Shown: positions 38,301 through 48,685, numbered from the stretch's first letter. The stretch: 64,000 nt of DNA from Pyxicephalus adspersus (GCF_032062135.1 NC_092861.1:118775449-118839448); one strand, 5' to 3'. Program-made: numbers and translations. The notes: generated from the letters alone by a model not told the origin.

Positions 38301-41300
38301 ACCTGCCCACCGCCCTAAGCCTGTGATGTCTCCGGAAGACATGGCCTGCGACCAGAGCCCAGGCCCACCTGTCTCAGACGGCCATGCAACGGGGGTTGGT
38401 GACCCCCAAATTAAGGAACCAGAAGTCTGGATCTTCGAACATATTAACCCTGAGAATCAGCCAAATGAATGCACTGAGCACCATCTAGTGGTTAAAATGT
38501 GATGGAGGAAATGTATAAACTACAGTTGACAATCAAAAATCTGGCAACCTCCGGACCTGAGGTACACCAGATTTTCGAAAATTCAGCATTTTTCTTTTTT
38601 TAATACTTACCTCCACACACAGGCTAGCCTTTCTCTCGCAGCACCCACAGACATCTGGCACAGTTCCAGGGAGCAGGCAGCAGGGACATCTGGAACCTGT
38701 ATTTAGTTTAGCAAGCAGGACCTAACAGCTGTTTCTGCAGAACAGCGCCCTGAACACATCAGTGGCCAAACAGTGTACTGCAGTCCCTGTATTGAAAATG
38801 TAATCTGAAATTCATGTTGGGAAACTAAAGGATCCGGATTGTCTACTGTACCTTATTTTAACGTGTACATAGTGGCAAACTGATCTGTGTTGGTATTAAC
38901 AAACATTCATAACAGCAATCATTGCATTATAAACCCGCTAAAAAAGCAGTCATGCTTTACAGGGAGTGGTATTAACTTTTTTTGTTGCATTACATAGGTT
39001 ATAGAAATGTTTTATTCACATCGTACTTTACCTTTCCCACTATAAATAGGCAGAAGCATTTCTCTTTTAAAGTAAATGATTTATTGTCAAGAAAACTAAC
39101 CTTCAGTGCAAAGCCAAGAGGAATAAAGAAGAGTTCTTTCTGATAGATAAAGTTCACCATTACAGAGCCATTCTCTAAATAATGAAGGTTCATATTGACA
39201 GCTGTGTGTTCATCTCTAACACAACGCATTGATATACCTAGAAAAAAAAAAAGTTCTTCATATCATTTTTTCCCCCATTAGGTCAATTTTTAATTGAAAA
39301 AAAAAAATAAAGAAACAAGAAGAAAAAGCATTGCACCAGTTAAATATCAAGTTTCATACCCAAGTATTAGTTTTCCCCTAAATGCTTTGTTAGAATGAAC
39401 ACTTTGTTTACTCTATGTCTGTAATGCCTAGTCAAAGTACACCTTATGGATGGCCTCTACTTTCTTTTTCTTTTGGAAACTAATCGTCAATTTCTCTTTT
39501 TCCTGTACAGTGATAGCTATCCACTTTAAGACACTATCCACTATTTTTATATTACTTAAGAGAGGTTACTTCCAGGATAAAGGAGAATTGTAAAAGAATA
39601 TAAGAAGGTATATTGAATCATTCAAGAAACTCCCTTTCATGTGCCACTAATGGTCATTTAAGATACACAATGAGGGCTATTCCTATGGAACAGCCCCTTA
39701 GCTTTGGAAGAGCTTTTTATTTTTTAGGAACAAACAAAGAAAATATCTACATTGCAGTGTAACAAACAGACAAAGAAGCAATCAGCCCAGGAACATCAGC
39801 AAGGGGCTAGGAATGTAAAACAAATAAAATAAAAGAGTATCGCAGTGACAAAAGGATGAATATAAACTATTTACCATATTGGGTATAACCAGGACCTCTA
39901 CTTTTCCACTTGGGGCGAATCATTGCTATAGGAAAATTCCTTCTTGGCATAATAAGCATCCGAATCACCTTTTCTATCCCATTGATTATAAAATAGCCAC
40001 CCATTTCCTATAAAAGAAAATGATTAAAATTGAAGAATTATATTTTGATGCATGAAATACACCAGTGCAAGAAGAAAAAAAAAGTGTTTAATCTTATATT
40101 AGTTCTAGCTTTCTTACAATGGATGTTTTAAATTACCAACAAATGCTGTCTGGCTTGGCTGCTTGTTTGCATTCACCAAATTGCTTTAAAGAAGTTATCT
40201 AAGACAATAACACCCTTACCTGTTCCTCCTCATGATGCTCAACAAGTTGCTTTGGTGAAAGGCCATATAAATTACAAAGCTTGGATTTGACCATAATAGG
40301 AACATATCCAAGGGACTGCTTGATAACACCACCGGGAACTCCATTTACAGACCAGCTAATATCCGCCTTTAACAAAGAATAGAATAACAATATTTTACAC
40401 CACTTTCCCATAAAAAAAAACAGAGGATTTACTCATAATTTACACTTTCTGAAACATTTCACATGAAGATAAAAAAGATTTTGTACAAAGAGACAGTTAC
40501 AACTTCTTTTATGGTCTGTGTGCCAGCACAGACATGATTCCACAACTTTTATGTGTTTTTATTAAGGTACCTCAGAAAATTTAGGACCATGTACAGGGAC
40601 CAGATGAGCCTTTTAGCAGGTACTAACTTCACAAGGCTTGCAACATCCAATTATCACATATGCTATTATATATACAGATTTACCATCCACATTGCTACAA
40701 TTCTGCTGCATATGTTCTGGGTCCCCATACGCTGGGCCTGATTTACTAAAGCTGGAGAGGATTCACTTTCATAGGTGAAGCTGGGTGATCCAGCAAACCT
40801 GCAATGGATTTCTTAAAATTAATTTGCTATTTGCTAGCAAAAATTTTGAATTCTAGATGAGATCCATTCCAGTTTTGCTGGATCAGCTTCACTGATGAAA
40901 GTGTATCTTCTCCAGCCTTGGAGAACTTTGATAAATCAGGCCCAATGTATGCAAGGAGTAGAAAATAAAGGAAAAAATGCTCATGGGTGATAGTGGACAC
41001 AGAACATACCCATGCCCCCATTATTAAATATAGAGTTTAAACTTTAAATCCCTACAAAAAGTACAACCTATCAACCAGGTAAATATTTTAATTTATACAG
41101 CTAAAACATAGTATGTTTCATTTGTATTTCCCCCCAACAACTTTCACCCAGGATTAACACTTTTTATTGAATCTGATTAGAAAAAGTATGAACCTTGGCT
41201 GAATACCATTTAAATCTTGTGAGCAAACAATAAAAATTGACCTGTAAAACTCCCACATGAAAAATGTTTTATTACCTTGCCAACTCTCTGACTTACTGAG

Positions 41301-44300
41301 CAGAAATTCCTTAAATATGCAGACTGACCTGGAATAATCCTATTCATTTACACCATGCTTACTATCACTGCTGCCCTTTACCTACATCCTTATGGCAACA
41401 CAAATGGGAGGAAGACCATGAAAATGCACAAATAGAGGAAGACTGGTTACAAATATTGGAAACTACAATATCAAGCACTTATGCCATACTAGCTATTCAG
41501 ACCAATTACAAAGAGATCTTTGGATGATATTTGGTCCTGACCAAAACTGCCAAATGAAGTTCCTAGTTATTTTTTTACCCCCAAATGTGGTAACCCAAGA
41601 ACCTATATTATATTTTAGTTGGCTTTCCCGCAAATAAAATAGATTTTTACACTGTGATACTATATATGGATAATTACAACATTTCACTAAAGGATTTTGT
41701 TAGGATTACCATCTTTAGCTCAAGTTGCCGGTGTAAAAACTCTGCTTACATGTTTCTTGGTTCTGCTTTTTACAGTCTTTATTTTTACCCATTATCATAC
41801 TAAATAAATGTTACAGTCCACTGAAGAACCTTGTTTATGTATACTCACAGTCAGCCTTCCATGGTAGGTACACCTTCTTCCTCTGCACTCAGCTGGGTAA
41901 ATCTTTGGATCCTTACAGAGACTTCCCTTTGGTACTGAGGGTTGACTGATAACTGCGTCCACAATTGAAAGTGATACACGAGAGTTTTTGAAACTAAATT
42001 CAAATGGTTTTATGGCCTACGGGACAGAGAACAGGAACAAAAATGCATTTATTGGGCATATAAAAAAAAATACAAGGCAACCCCTTCTATTGCTTTACTC
42101 TCACATATGCACTCTACCCCCATTAAAACCCTGAGAAAGCAGATAGAACAGAAGAAGGCCAGTTAAAGCATACCTAAACGAATTTCCCTATACATAAAAG
42201 GGTAGACAACATTTTTATGTAAGGTAAAAATTCTGTTTTGTGTTTTTTTTTAATGCAACACCCTTTTTTAAAAAAAAAACAAACGGTGCAGCACTGCCCC
42301 CTAATTCTCGATTGCCTAGACGATCAAGAATTAATGGAAGAGCAATGCATCCCGGGAGGCTCTTGGGTGCACCTACGTCACCCAATCTCACACCTGGGTC
42401 GGGTGGCATAGCATGAAGAACCAGGAAGAAGAGAAGAAAATTGCATCGCCCGGAGCGCATGGATGGATCGGACTGCCCTGCGGGATTGAAGGCGAGTGTA
42501 TTTTTTTTTAATGCACTTTTCAGTTTAGTGCCTCATTAAGTCTTTTCCAATGTTGTTGCTTGTCTGCAAGTGTGTCATGAAAATAAAACATATGCAGTAA
42601 ATGCACAGTTCCTTTTTTTTTTTTATCCATTTTTCATACAAACAATAATGCACATTTTTTGTTACTCCTGACCCAGATTGTGCTTCATCTGCTGCTTCCC
42701 CCCTGCCAGAGTCAATGGGGTTTGACAGCTCTGAATGCAGAAGCGCTCAGAGCTAAATGCTTCCAAATTCATACAATACTGAGCAGATTAGTTCTTCTGC
42801 TGGTCTTGGACATCCAGAGCACCCAAGAAAGACATGGGCTCCTTGGAAACACGGTGACAAGGTATAGTATGTGGGATTGCATCTTAGGCTATAAACACGT
42901 TGAAAGGATCTTTCATGATGCTTTCCAACTACAAAAAAAATTAAAGATGCATTAACAAGGGCTGTGCATACAGCGACATTCTGCTTTAATGAAAGTGGAG
43001 GGGGGAGAACGACGGAACGGTTCCCCCGCTGTGCTCCCCCCAAGTCACGTTCATTACGATCATCTGTGGATCAATGAATGACATCAGAGAGCCGCTGTAC
43101 ACACGTCAGATTGTCGTCCGATATCAGCTCTGAGGCGAATATTGGATGAGAATCATGTGACGTGTGAACATAGCCTTAGTCCGCAGTGTTTGTAAACAAA
43201 CTCTCAGCTGCAATAGAATTGCAAGTTTTTCCTTACATCTATTGATTTGCCAGAAAAGCCCCAATCGTTTGGTTGGCTGACAAAATATCACCTTTATGTG
43301 GACTGAGAGGTGTCAGCCAAAGGTCTGTTGCCAAATTACTCAAAACCTCTGACTCTCCTACCTTTACAACATGGACACTAAGATATGAACTAGGACTGCT
43401 AATTAGGGCGTACCTAAAAGCAGAATTTTTACTTTACATAAAAGGGTAGGCAACCCTTTTATGTAAAGTAATTTTTTTTTAGGGTGTAGCAGAATCCCTT
43501 TATTCTTGATTGCCAAGGTAATCAAGAATTAATGGTAAAGCAGAGACTACCAAGATCCCTACATCACAGGAAACTCTTGGCTGCTTTTCACGTGCAGAAG
43601 GAGCCCTTTCATCAAGAGAAAAAAAAATGCTGATTTCACACTTGTGCAGTGAAATCGGCAATTTTTTCCCCCAACCCAAGTAGCCCGATCTCGCGGCTGC
43701 ACAGTGCGAGATTTAGTGATGTAGGAAGAAGAACGGGGAAGAAGAGAGATGTCAGCGCCCGATAGAAGAAACTTCCTGACAGACAGAATGATCAGCGGGA
43801 TTGAAGGTAAATATGATATTTTTGTTTTGGGTTTACTTCCGCTTACAGTATATTACAGACATCAATTGATAGTCTTCGTGAACAGTTTTTCATGATCGTT
43901 TCCAATGACAGATGAACAAATAAGCACAGTTCTGTTCCACTGAGAGGGAAGGAATACGTGGCACACGGTTATTTCTGAACAGTTGTTTATCAATCTACTG
44001 TGGCAGATTGCTGAACAACATTTGGGGACAGCTGTACATGTCAGATTTTCACCACAGATCTGAGCTCGTGGTCACCTTAGATGAAAATGTACATAGGTCC
44101 CCTGAAGTTGTTTAAATATTTGACGTGTATTTGCATCAGGACAGCACATGAAGCATACAAAGACAGCAAGCACACAATGCAATGCTTTTCCCTGTCCCCT
44201 CACCTGCACTGCCAGGAAGAGCCCCTCCGTCATGGCCTGGTTGAAGGACTCGACGTGAGCTCTTGGAATGTCCTGCAGAGAAGGGTGCTGCTTCTCCCCA

Positions 44301-44380
44301 GGCTTCCCATATTCCGGATGTGTCAGTTTCTTTAGACTAGGCTCCCTGACAAGTTCATTCCACTTCATTGTTGACTGCAT
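29161..44380 (-). CDS. POLR1B: RNA polymerase I subunit B (second-largest subunit, RPA2), complete, 15 exons
   Basis: Second-largest catalytic subunit of RNA polymerase I, which transcribes 45S pre-rRNA in the nucleolus; with the largest subunit it forms the active centre. Coding exons on the minus strand, in order: 44204-44380, 41849-42016, 40220-40366, 39875-40007, 39101-39237, 37559-37782, 36261-36432, 35561-35732, 34957-35238, 34722-34855, 33360-33530, 32906-33062, 31811-32007, 30924-31180 and 29161-30043. Every junction is GT-AG, all phases agree, and the sum is 3,411 bases, or 1,136 residues plus stop, against 1,135 in human as I remember it. Diagnostic beta-subunit motifs are [20 protein letters not shown] (exon 9), GYDMEDAM at 750-757, [12 protein letters not shown] at 881-892, and a C-terminal zinc ribbon with Cys 1071, 1074, 1099 and 1102. 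The start ATG at 44380 gives [11 protein letters not shown]; an in-frame ATG four codons later is an alternative. Introns hold many mobile elements. Identity is very secure. Confidence 0.98.
30924..31180 (-). CDS. POLR1B: POLR1B coding exon 14
   Basis: Residues 758-842 plus two bases of Lys843 ([20 protein letters not shown] ...). Contains an A10 run on the coding strand (plus-strand T at 31096-31105) encoding Lys783-785 in frame. Donor CAA|GTAAGA. Confidence 0.95.
31811..32007 (-). CDS. POLR1B: POLR1B coding exon 13
   Basis: Residues 692-757 ([20 protein letters not shown] ...), ending in the conserved GYDMEDAM. Acceptor CTTCCAG, donor ATG|GTATGT, phase 0. Confidence 0.97.
32906..33062 (-). 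CDS. POLR1B: POLR1B coding exon 12
   Basis: Residues 640-691 and one base of 692 ([20 protein letters not shown] ...). The split codon 692 is AGT (Ser) after joining, where the mammalian protein has Gly. Confidence 0.96.
33360..33530 (-). CDS. POLR1B: POLR1B coding exon 11
   Basis: Residues 583-639 ([20 protein letters not shown] ...). Acceptor AAATAG, donor CAG|GTAAAT, phase 0. Confidence 0.96.
34378..34634. mobile_element. TTAA-flanked miniature transposon in POLR1B intron 10
   Basis: Begins TTAAAGCAGCAGCAAACTCA and ends CAGTTTAGCTCTACTTTAA; the ends are imperfect inverted repeats and TTAA sits at both borders (34378-34381, 34631-34634). Confidence 0.75.
34722..34855 (-). CDS. POLR1B: POLR1B coding exon 10
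   Basis: Residues 538-582 ([20 protein letters not shown] ...). The 101-bp intron 9 is the shortest of the gene. Donor AAG|GTATTT, phase 0. Confidence 0.95.
34957..35238 (-). CDS. POLR1B: POLR1B coding exon 9
   Basis: Residues 444-537 and one base of 538. Carries [20 protein letters not shown] and the highly conserved [20 protein letters not shown]. Donor TAG|GTGAGT. Confidence 0.97.
35281..35342. repeat. (TG)n(TA)n microsatellite in POLR1B intron 8
   Basis: About nine TG units run directly into about twenty TA units. Open frames on both strands across it are low-complexity artefacts. Confidence 0.95.
35561..35732 (-). CDS. POLR1B: POLR1B coding exon 8
   Basis: Residues 387-443 and one base of 444 ([20 protein letters not shown] ...). 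Donor GTG|GTAAGG. Confidence 0.96.
35850..36030 (+). mobile_element. tRNA-derived SINE fragment in POLR1B intron 7
   Basis: GGTTCAAATCTCAACC resembles a tRNA B box. It is followed by AGGACACTATCTGCACATAG, TTCCTCAGGCCACCCAGTTA, CCAAAAACATGCAGTTAATG and AATTGGCTCCCCCAGAAG, in the order of a widespread frog/fish SINE body. The L2-like tail found alone at 10401, 12245 and 22248 is what this SINE type normally carries at its 3' end. Confidence 0.65.
36261..36432 (-). CDS. POLR1B: POLR1B coding exon 7
   Basis: Residues 329-386 ([20 protein letters not shown] ...). Long T-tract before CAG acceptor, donor AAG|GTTTGT, phase 0. Confidence 0.96.
37559..37782 (-). CDS. POLR1B: POLR1B coding exon 6
   Basis: Residues 255-328 plus two bases of Glu329 ([18 protein letters not shown] ...). 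Donor AGA|GTAAGA; the split Glu is completed by exon 7. Confidence 0.96.
38145..38408. mobile_element. hAT-type MITE in POLR1B intron 5
   Basis: Ends CAGTGATCCCCAACC and GGTTGGTGACCCCCA are imperfect inverted repeats of hAT type. Flanks ATTTAAGG (38137-38144) and AATTAAGG (38409-38416) match at 7 of 8, as for an 8-bp target duplication. The interior shares CACTCAAAGGGGAAGAAACT with the sequence at 47940-48115. Confidence 0.75.
39101..39237 (-). CDS. POLR1B: POLR1B coding exon 5
   Basis: Residues 209-254 ([20 protein letters not shown] ...). Poly-T tract and CTAG acceptor, donor AAG|GTTAGT, phase 0. Confidence 0.96.
39875..40007 (-). CDS. POLR1B: POLR1B coding exon 4
   Basis: Residues 165-208 and the first base of 209 ([17 protein letters not shown]...), a conserved beta-subunit block. 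Donor ATG|GTAAAT. Confidence 0.96.
40220..40366 (-). CDS. POLR1B: POLR1B coding exon 3
   Basis: Residues 116-164 ([13 protein letters not shown] ... VEHHEEEQ). Acceptor GTTAAAG, donor CAG|GTAAGG, phase 0. Confidence 0.96.
40734..40943. mobile_element. Palindromic MITE family, copy 2 (POLR1B intron 2)
   Basis: GGGCCTGATTTACTAAAGCT at the left is mirrored by ACTTTGATAAATCAGGCCC at the right; the central AAGCTGGGTGATCCAGCAAA block matches 21704-21917. Confidence 0.85.
41849..42016 (-). CDS. POLR1B: POLR1B coding exon 2
   Basis: Residues 60-115, including [20 protein letters not shown]. Acceptor CCGTAG, donor ACT|GTGAGT, phase 0. Confidence 0.95.
42163..42539. mobile_element. TTAA-type miniature transposon (POLR1B intron 1, first copy)
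   Basis: Left end TTAAAGCATACCTAAACG, then ACATAAAAGGGTAGACAACA; right end TCAGTTTAGTGCCTCATTAA. TTAA at both borders. Same family as 43400-43848 and, inverted, 45920-46349. Confidence 0.75.
42958..43178. mobile_element. Terminal-inverted-repeat element, unclassified (POLR1B intron 1)
   Basis: AGGGCTGTGCATACAGCGAC at the left and CGTGTGAACATAGCCTTA at the right are imperfect inverted repeats. The inside is CpG-richer than its flanks. Confidence 0.5.
43400..43848. mobile_element. TTAA-type miniature transposon (POLR1B intron 1, second copy)
   Basis: The left end GGGCGTACCTAAAAGCAG, the shared ACATAAAAGGGTAGGCAACC block, and the right end TTTACTTCCGCTTACAG align with 42163-42539. Border TTAA sites are degenerate here. 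Confidence 0.65.
44204..44380 (-). CDS. POLR1B: POLR1B coding exon 1
   Basis: Residues 1-59, from ATG at 44380 to a CAG|GTGAGG donor, phase 0. Confidence 0.95.
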
Positions 44381-44800
44381 GGTGTCAGCCGCTGGCAGGA
44401 AAGGCCCTTGGACTCAATTCTTCCCTCCACACACAGCCTAGTACTCAGCACAACATGTGCACACACACACAGGGGCAGGCACGCTGCGTGTGACGTACTT
44501 CCGCAATCTCTGCACTTCCGGGAAGAGCAGCTGTCAAGCAATGGGTATTCATTCCCAGCCTCTGTTGCCAAAATATGTCCGCAACCGTGCGTGATAAACA
44601 TAAGGGCAGCGGCCATATTGTCGAAGACTAATAAAAACAAAATCGCCTAGTCAGGAGCTGAGAAGATTCTAAGCGGCCATTGTCTTGGAGACCAAATTGC
44701 TAGAGACTAAAATTGGACTTCGGCAGGAGACCGGAAGCTATTTTCTTAGATAGACAAACCGGCTTCCTCCAAGTTGGCAGTGACTCTTCATAACATTGTG
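44381..44800. promoter_or_regulatory. Likely bidirectional promoter region of POLR1B and NANP
   Basis: The interval upstream of POLR1B is locally CpG-enriched. It carries ACTTCCGG (44514-44521, ETS type), TGACGT (44491-44496, CRE half), GCGGCCATATTG (44609-44620, a full YY1 consensus on the other strand) and GCGGCCATTG (44673-44682). No TATA box is evident at the expected place. On the plus strand an unspliced stretch ends in TTGTG|GTAAGG at 44800/44801, which could be the donor of a non-coding first exon of NANP. Transcription starts are not visible from sequence. Confidence 0.55.
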
Positions 44801-45583
44801 GTAAGGTGTTATGTGGTTTTCTGTGAGACTGAGAAACATTTTATTCTTTCTTTGCGTCCACGCTACATGATAAACATAAATGCTTTTATTCTAATAATAT
44901 ATCTGTAAAGACAAAAGCTTGGAAATATAACATTTCTGTTCATATAGAGTTGTGGACGTGGGTTTTAATAAATAATGTGACGCTGCCATCTAGTGGTGAC
45001 TGTATTAAATTACAGCACACCATGTTCATTTATTTACATTGTTTTGCCCTGTTCTGTTTTCCTGGATAAATCTTTCTATACATTTTTCTTAGGCTTTTTT
45101 TATGTTCAGATACAATGTGGAATTAATAAAAAGGACTGAAGATGTGGCTTAAAAAAAGGCAGGCAGAGGACTAAGTACCAGGGCATCTCCTATGGCAGTA
45201 ATATTTGTGGGGATAATTACTTTTCTCTGATTGTCATTATAAGGGGAGCTTCAGACCTGATTCTGAATCGCACAATTCTGAGCTGCTTCCTCCCACTTGA
45301 ACACTCGCATTGCAGCTCTGGTTCCTATAGAACCAGCACCTGCACATTGACAGCTGACAGCACTGCGCGGTACTAATACAGTCCACCGCCAAACCTATTC
45401 ATTCGCCATGGGGCTGCTGCAGGGAGATTCTACCATGTAGTGGTTCCTGGCATGAGGAAGCAGTTTATGTGACAAAATCAACCATCCTATTTTCACTTGT
45501 GTATTCCATATGTCTAAGTTCATATAATGCATATTTACTTTTTATTTATATGTATATTTACAGAGCCTGTACCCATACCAGAA

Positions 45584-45673
45584 ATGGTGTTAAACGGGAT
45601 CAAAGCCATATTTTTTGATTTGGATAACACATTGATTGACACTTCTGGAGCCAGCAAAAAAGCAATAGAAGAG
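45584..45673 (+). CDS. NANP: NANP coding exon A
   Basis: Residues 1-30 (MVLNGIKAIFFDLDNTLIDT ...), with the catalytic DxDxT motif; donor GAG|GTAAAT, phase 0. Confidence 0.95.
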
Positions 45674-47807
45674 GTAAATTCTACTCTACATAATACTGTC
45701 TTTATATAAAGCAATACAATGTATAGGTTGTCTCCAGGTTAAGGACATCTGACATGCGGACAACTCCTGAGTTTGCATGACTTGCAGAAGAAATCTTTTG
45801 CTAAACACAGCCGAAATTGTGGGTATGCTCTTTCTGCAGCCTCTTGTAACTCTTTAATGACCAAGACAAACTCTGCAGTTGTTTCCTTCTGCATATTCAA
45901 GCACAGCTTGCTCCAGAAGCTAAAGAGGAGAGCTAAACTGAAAAAAAATACACTTACCTTTAATCCCGCAGGGCAGTCTTATCCATCCGGGGGTGTCTTG
46001 CAGTAGGTCACGCGTCGTCCCGGAGCTGGCGCTTTAGGTGCCACTATCTTCTCCTCTTCTTTCTGGTTCTTCATCCTACGTCACCTGACCCAGGCGCAAG
46101 ATCAGGTGACGTAGGAATCGGCAAATTTTCTCTTTGAGCGAAAAGGCTCCTGTGCATACCTGGGATGTTTAGGCATGTGCAGAAGGAGTACCCAAGAGCC
46201 TTCCGGGAGGCTTTCATTCATTCTCGATTGCCTAGATGGTACTGCACCCATTTTTCTTGAAAGAACAAAACAACAGAATTTTCCCTTACATAAAAGGTTA
46301 GTCTACCCTTTTCTGTAAAGTGAAATTTCTGAGTTTTGGTACGCTTTAATGAATGTCTAGGCTTCATAAAGTTTTTTTTTGTTTGCTTTATTTGTGATTA
46401 GCTCACAGTGAGGATTTTACACAGTTAATGACACCATCCTGCCTAGTCTAATTTTATGTTGAGACAAACATCTGTCCTAGTTGCATTTATTAAAATAATG
46501 TACCTGTTCCGACTTACATACAAATTCAACTTCAGAACAAACCTACAGTCCCAAGTAACCCACAGTAACCCAAGGACTACCTGTATGTCTATATTCTGTC
46601 TATTATTGAGGGAAAGGTAAAGTCTGGCTTTGGGATATTGGCCTTCTATTTAGCACTCTCTCCTGTACATTTTCTCTGCCATAAGATGTCCTTAGTCTCC
46701 TGGATTAAATGACACTGGACATTATCCAACCTGGAAAACTGAGGACAGTTTAATAAGAGGTTTAGCAGCAAACTTACAGTTCATAAACAGGTAGTCCCCA
46801 GGTTACATACAATATAAAGACTGTAGGTTTTATCTTAAGTTGAATTTGTATGTAAGTCAGAACAGGTACATATTTTTTTAATAAATGCTATTAGAACAGA
46901 TGTTTGTCAACATAATATTAGACAGCGTGATGTCAGTTTCTGTAAAAATCCTCACTGAGAGTTAATCACAAACAAAGCAAAAAAAAAAAATCAAAATCAT
47001 CAAGCCTCTGTCCTAAACACAAACAAGCAGGGAAGCCCTGTTCGTATCTAGGAGTTGTCCTTATGTCGGATCTCTTTAAATCGGTTACTATCTGTATAGG
47101 TTTTAGGCAAGCTGAAATCTTACTTCTATTTATAAATGAAATAAATTTTTTTTTTGTTTTTTTTCGCATAGGTGATTATATTACTAAAAGACAAAAGCCA
47201 ATTTAAAGAAGATGAAATACAAATCATATGTAACAAGTTTCAAGCAAAACTGCTTCATGAAACTTTTGATCCCTCAGAAATGACTATTGATGATCTCCGG
47301 GTGTTGCACTGGGAGAAATCTATGCAGGAGATCAAACCTGGGGATTACAAGGACTTGGCCAAAGAATCATATGCATTGTGGAAATCCAAGCGTCTACAAC
47401 TCATGACCCTGTCAGAAAGCACAAAAAACATGCTATGTGAACTTCGAAAATCAGCACGCTTGGTTCTGTTAACAAATGGAGAGAGGCAGGTCCAGAGGGA
47501 GAAAATTGAGGCTTGTGGTGCTAGTTCATTGTTTGATGCCATTGTGGTGGGAGGAGAACATTCAGAAGAGAAGCCAGCATCATCTATCTTCCTCCACTGC
47601 TGTGATCTAGTGTCAGTAAAACCAGAGGACTGTGTTATGGTTGGGGACAATCTGGATACTGACATTCAAGGAGGACTAAATGCTGGACTTAAGGCAACCA
47701 TCTGGCTAAATAAGAATCCCCGAGTAAATAGCAATCCCAGCCCCACTCCTCATTATATTATATATTCTGTAAATAATCTGTCTGAGGTTTTACAAAACTT
47801 ACAATAG
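45584..47807 (+). CDS. NANP: N-acylneuraminate-9-phosphatase, complete coding sequence, 2 coding exons
   Basis: Cytosolic HAD-superfamily phosphatase that removes phosphate from N-acetylneuraminate 9-phosphate, the last step to free sialic acid. Coding exons 45584-45673 and 47172-47807 join in phase 0 at GAG|GTAAAT and CATAG|GTG, giving 241 residues (human about 248). HAD motif I is FFDLDNTLID with Asp12 nucleophile and Asp14; motif II is LLTNG with Thr131; motif III is Lys164 in EEKP; motif IV is MVGDNLDTD with Asp189 and Asp194. I chose ATG 45584 because the protein then aligns with the usual N-terminus. Upstream in-frame sequence runs through a likely splice acceptor (TTTACAG at about 45557-45563), so a non-coding first exon upstream is probable. 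A mobile element nested in another fills the intron. Identity is secure. Confidence 0.97.
45721..46583. mobile_element. Tigger/pogo-like element, copy 1, split by a nested insertion (NANP intron)
   Basis: The right end GGACTACCTG and left end CAGGTTAAGGACATC fit the CAGGTAGTCCC-type termini of copies 2 and 3. The interior (GCATGACTTGCAGAAGAAAT ... AAATAATGTACCTGTTCCGA) matches 50064-50698 but is interrupted at 45920-46349 by a different element. Confidence 0.65.
45920..46349. mobile_element. TTAA-type miniature transposon nested in the Tigger-like copy
   Basis: Inverted relative to 42163-42539. The right end TGAGTTTTGGTACGCTTTAA pairs with the left AGAGGAGAGCTAAACTGAA. The paralogous element at about 50480 reads GAAGTCAATGAATGTC without the insertion, so the target was a TTAA-like site; it is CTAA at the left border and TTAA at the right today. 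Confidence 0.75.
46785..47097. mobile_element. Tigger/pogo-like element, copy 2, shorter and inverted (NANP intron)
   Basis: CAGGTAGTCCCCAGGTTACA at the left and the GTTGTCCTTATGTCGGATC end at the right are shared with copy 1 in the opposite orientation. The middle part is partly deleted. Confidence 0.6.
47172..47807 (+). CDS. NANP: NANP coding exon B
   Basis: Residues 31-241 and stop TAG. Long T-tract and CATAG acceptor; contains HAD motifs II-IV. Confidence 0.97.
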   Translation: MIILLKDKSQFKEDEIQIICNKFQAKLLHETFDPSEMTIDDLRVLHWEKSMQEIKPGDYKDLAKESYALWKSKRLQLMTLSESTKNMLCELRKSARLVLLTNGERQVQREKIEACGASSLFDAIVVGGEHSEEKPASSIFLHCCDLVSVKPEDCVMVGDNLDTDIQGGLNAGLKATIWLNKNPRVNSNPSPTPHYIIYSVNNLSEVLQNLQ

Positions 47808-47939
47808 TGCTATAGGGGTTTTTCATTTTGATAAAGAAAATGGGAATCCTCTTCATGTCTTTGCATATAGGGAGGAGAGGGGGGCCAATACAAGTGCTGA
47901 ATCATGCATGGTTTAACATATTAGATCAGTCTTTCCACT

Positions 47940-48115
47940 TGGGGAGCCGTGTGCCACTCAAAGGGGAAGAAACTTCCCCCCAGATTGACATCATGATGCC
48001 AGAACTCGCCCACTTTCCCATTGCAGATCCGAGCCTGAGATGGGCGAGTGGGCGGGTTGTATCCAGAGACTCCTTCCATCCAGCTATGACCCCTGTCATC
48101 AAAGGACTAATGATC
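47940..48115. repeat. Fragment related to the hAT element at 38145
   Basis: CACTCAAAGGGGAAGAAACT followed by CATGATGCCAGAACTCGCCC parallels the interior of 38145-38408. The terminal repeats are not preserved. Confidence 0.55.
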
Positions 48116-48685
48116 AGACCTTTGCCATGAGATTTCAATATCTTATTTCCAATACTGCAATAAGACAGCACAATATTCCTATAGCAATAATGTCATACAG
48201 ACAACTGCAAGCTTTAATAACATCAGGGTGACAGGAGTGATGGGATATTTCTTTCAGCAATGGGTATGCTATGATATCAATTTCCTAAACAGTAGACAAC
48301 ATATTAGGATGCAGCTTTACTTTGAAGTTGAACTTTCAGGGGTACAAGTCTTTTTTAAGATTTTATATGTATTTATCTTTGTTTCTGCTATCCTACCTGG
48401 AGTTTACTTGTTAAGACTATTTATTTATAGCTACTGCCAACCAAACCATGCATGTGTTTCATGATTGCATTATTAACTGTTTTTAGACTTTGTTTTACTG
48501 ATTTTTGCATATTTGCAATGTTTTATTTATAAACTCACGCTAGTTTCTTAAATAATATTATTAATAATTTAATAATAATAATAAAAAACATGCTTTAATA
48601 ATGATAAGTGACAAACAAAAATAAAATGATATGCACAGAAAATATAATGATAATTCTATATTCACTCTGTTCTTTGAAAGGTTTA

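Noticed and set aside
45527..45583. Upstream in-frame ATG extending NANP by 19 codons
   Set aside because: The extension runs through a polypyrimidine-poor but plausible TTTACAG splice acceptor and is hydrophobic low-complexity sequence absent from the family.
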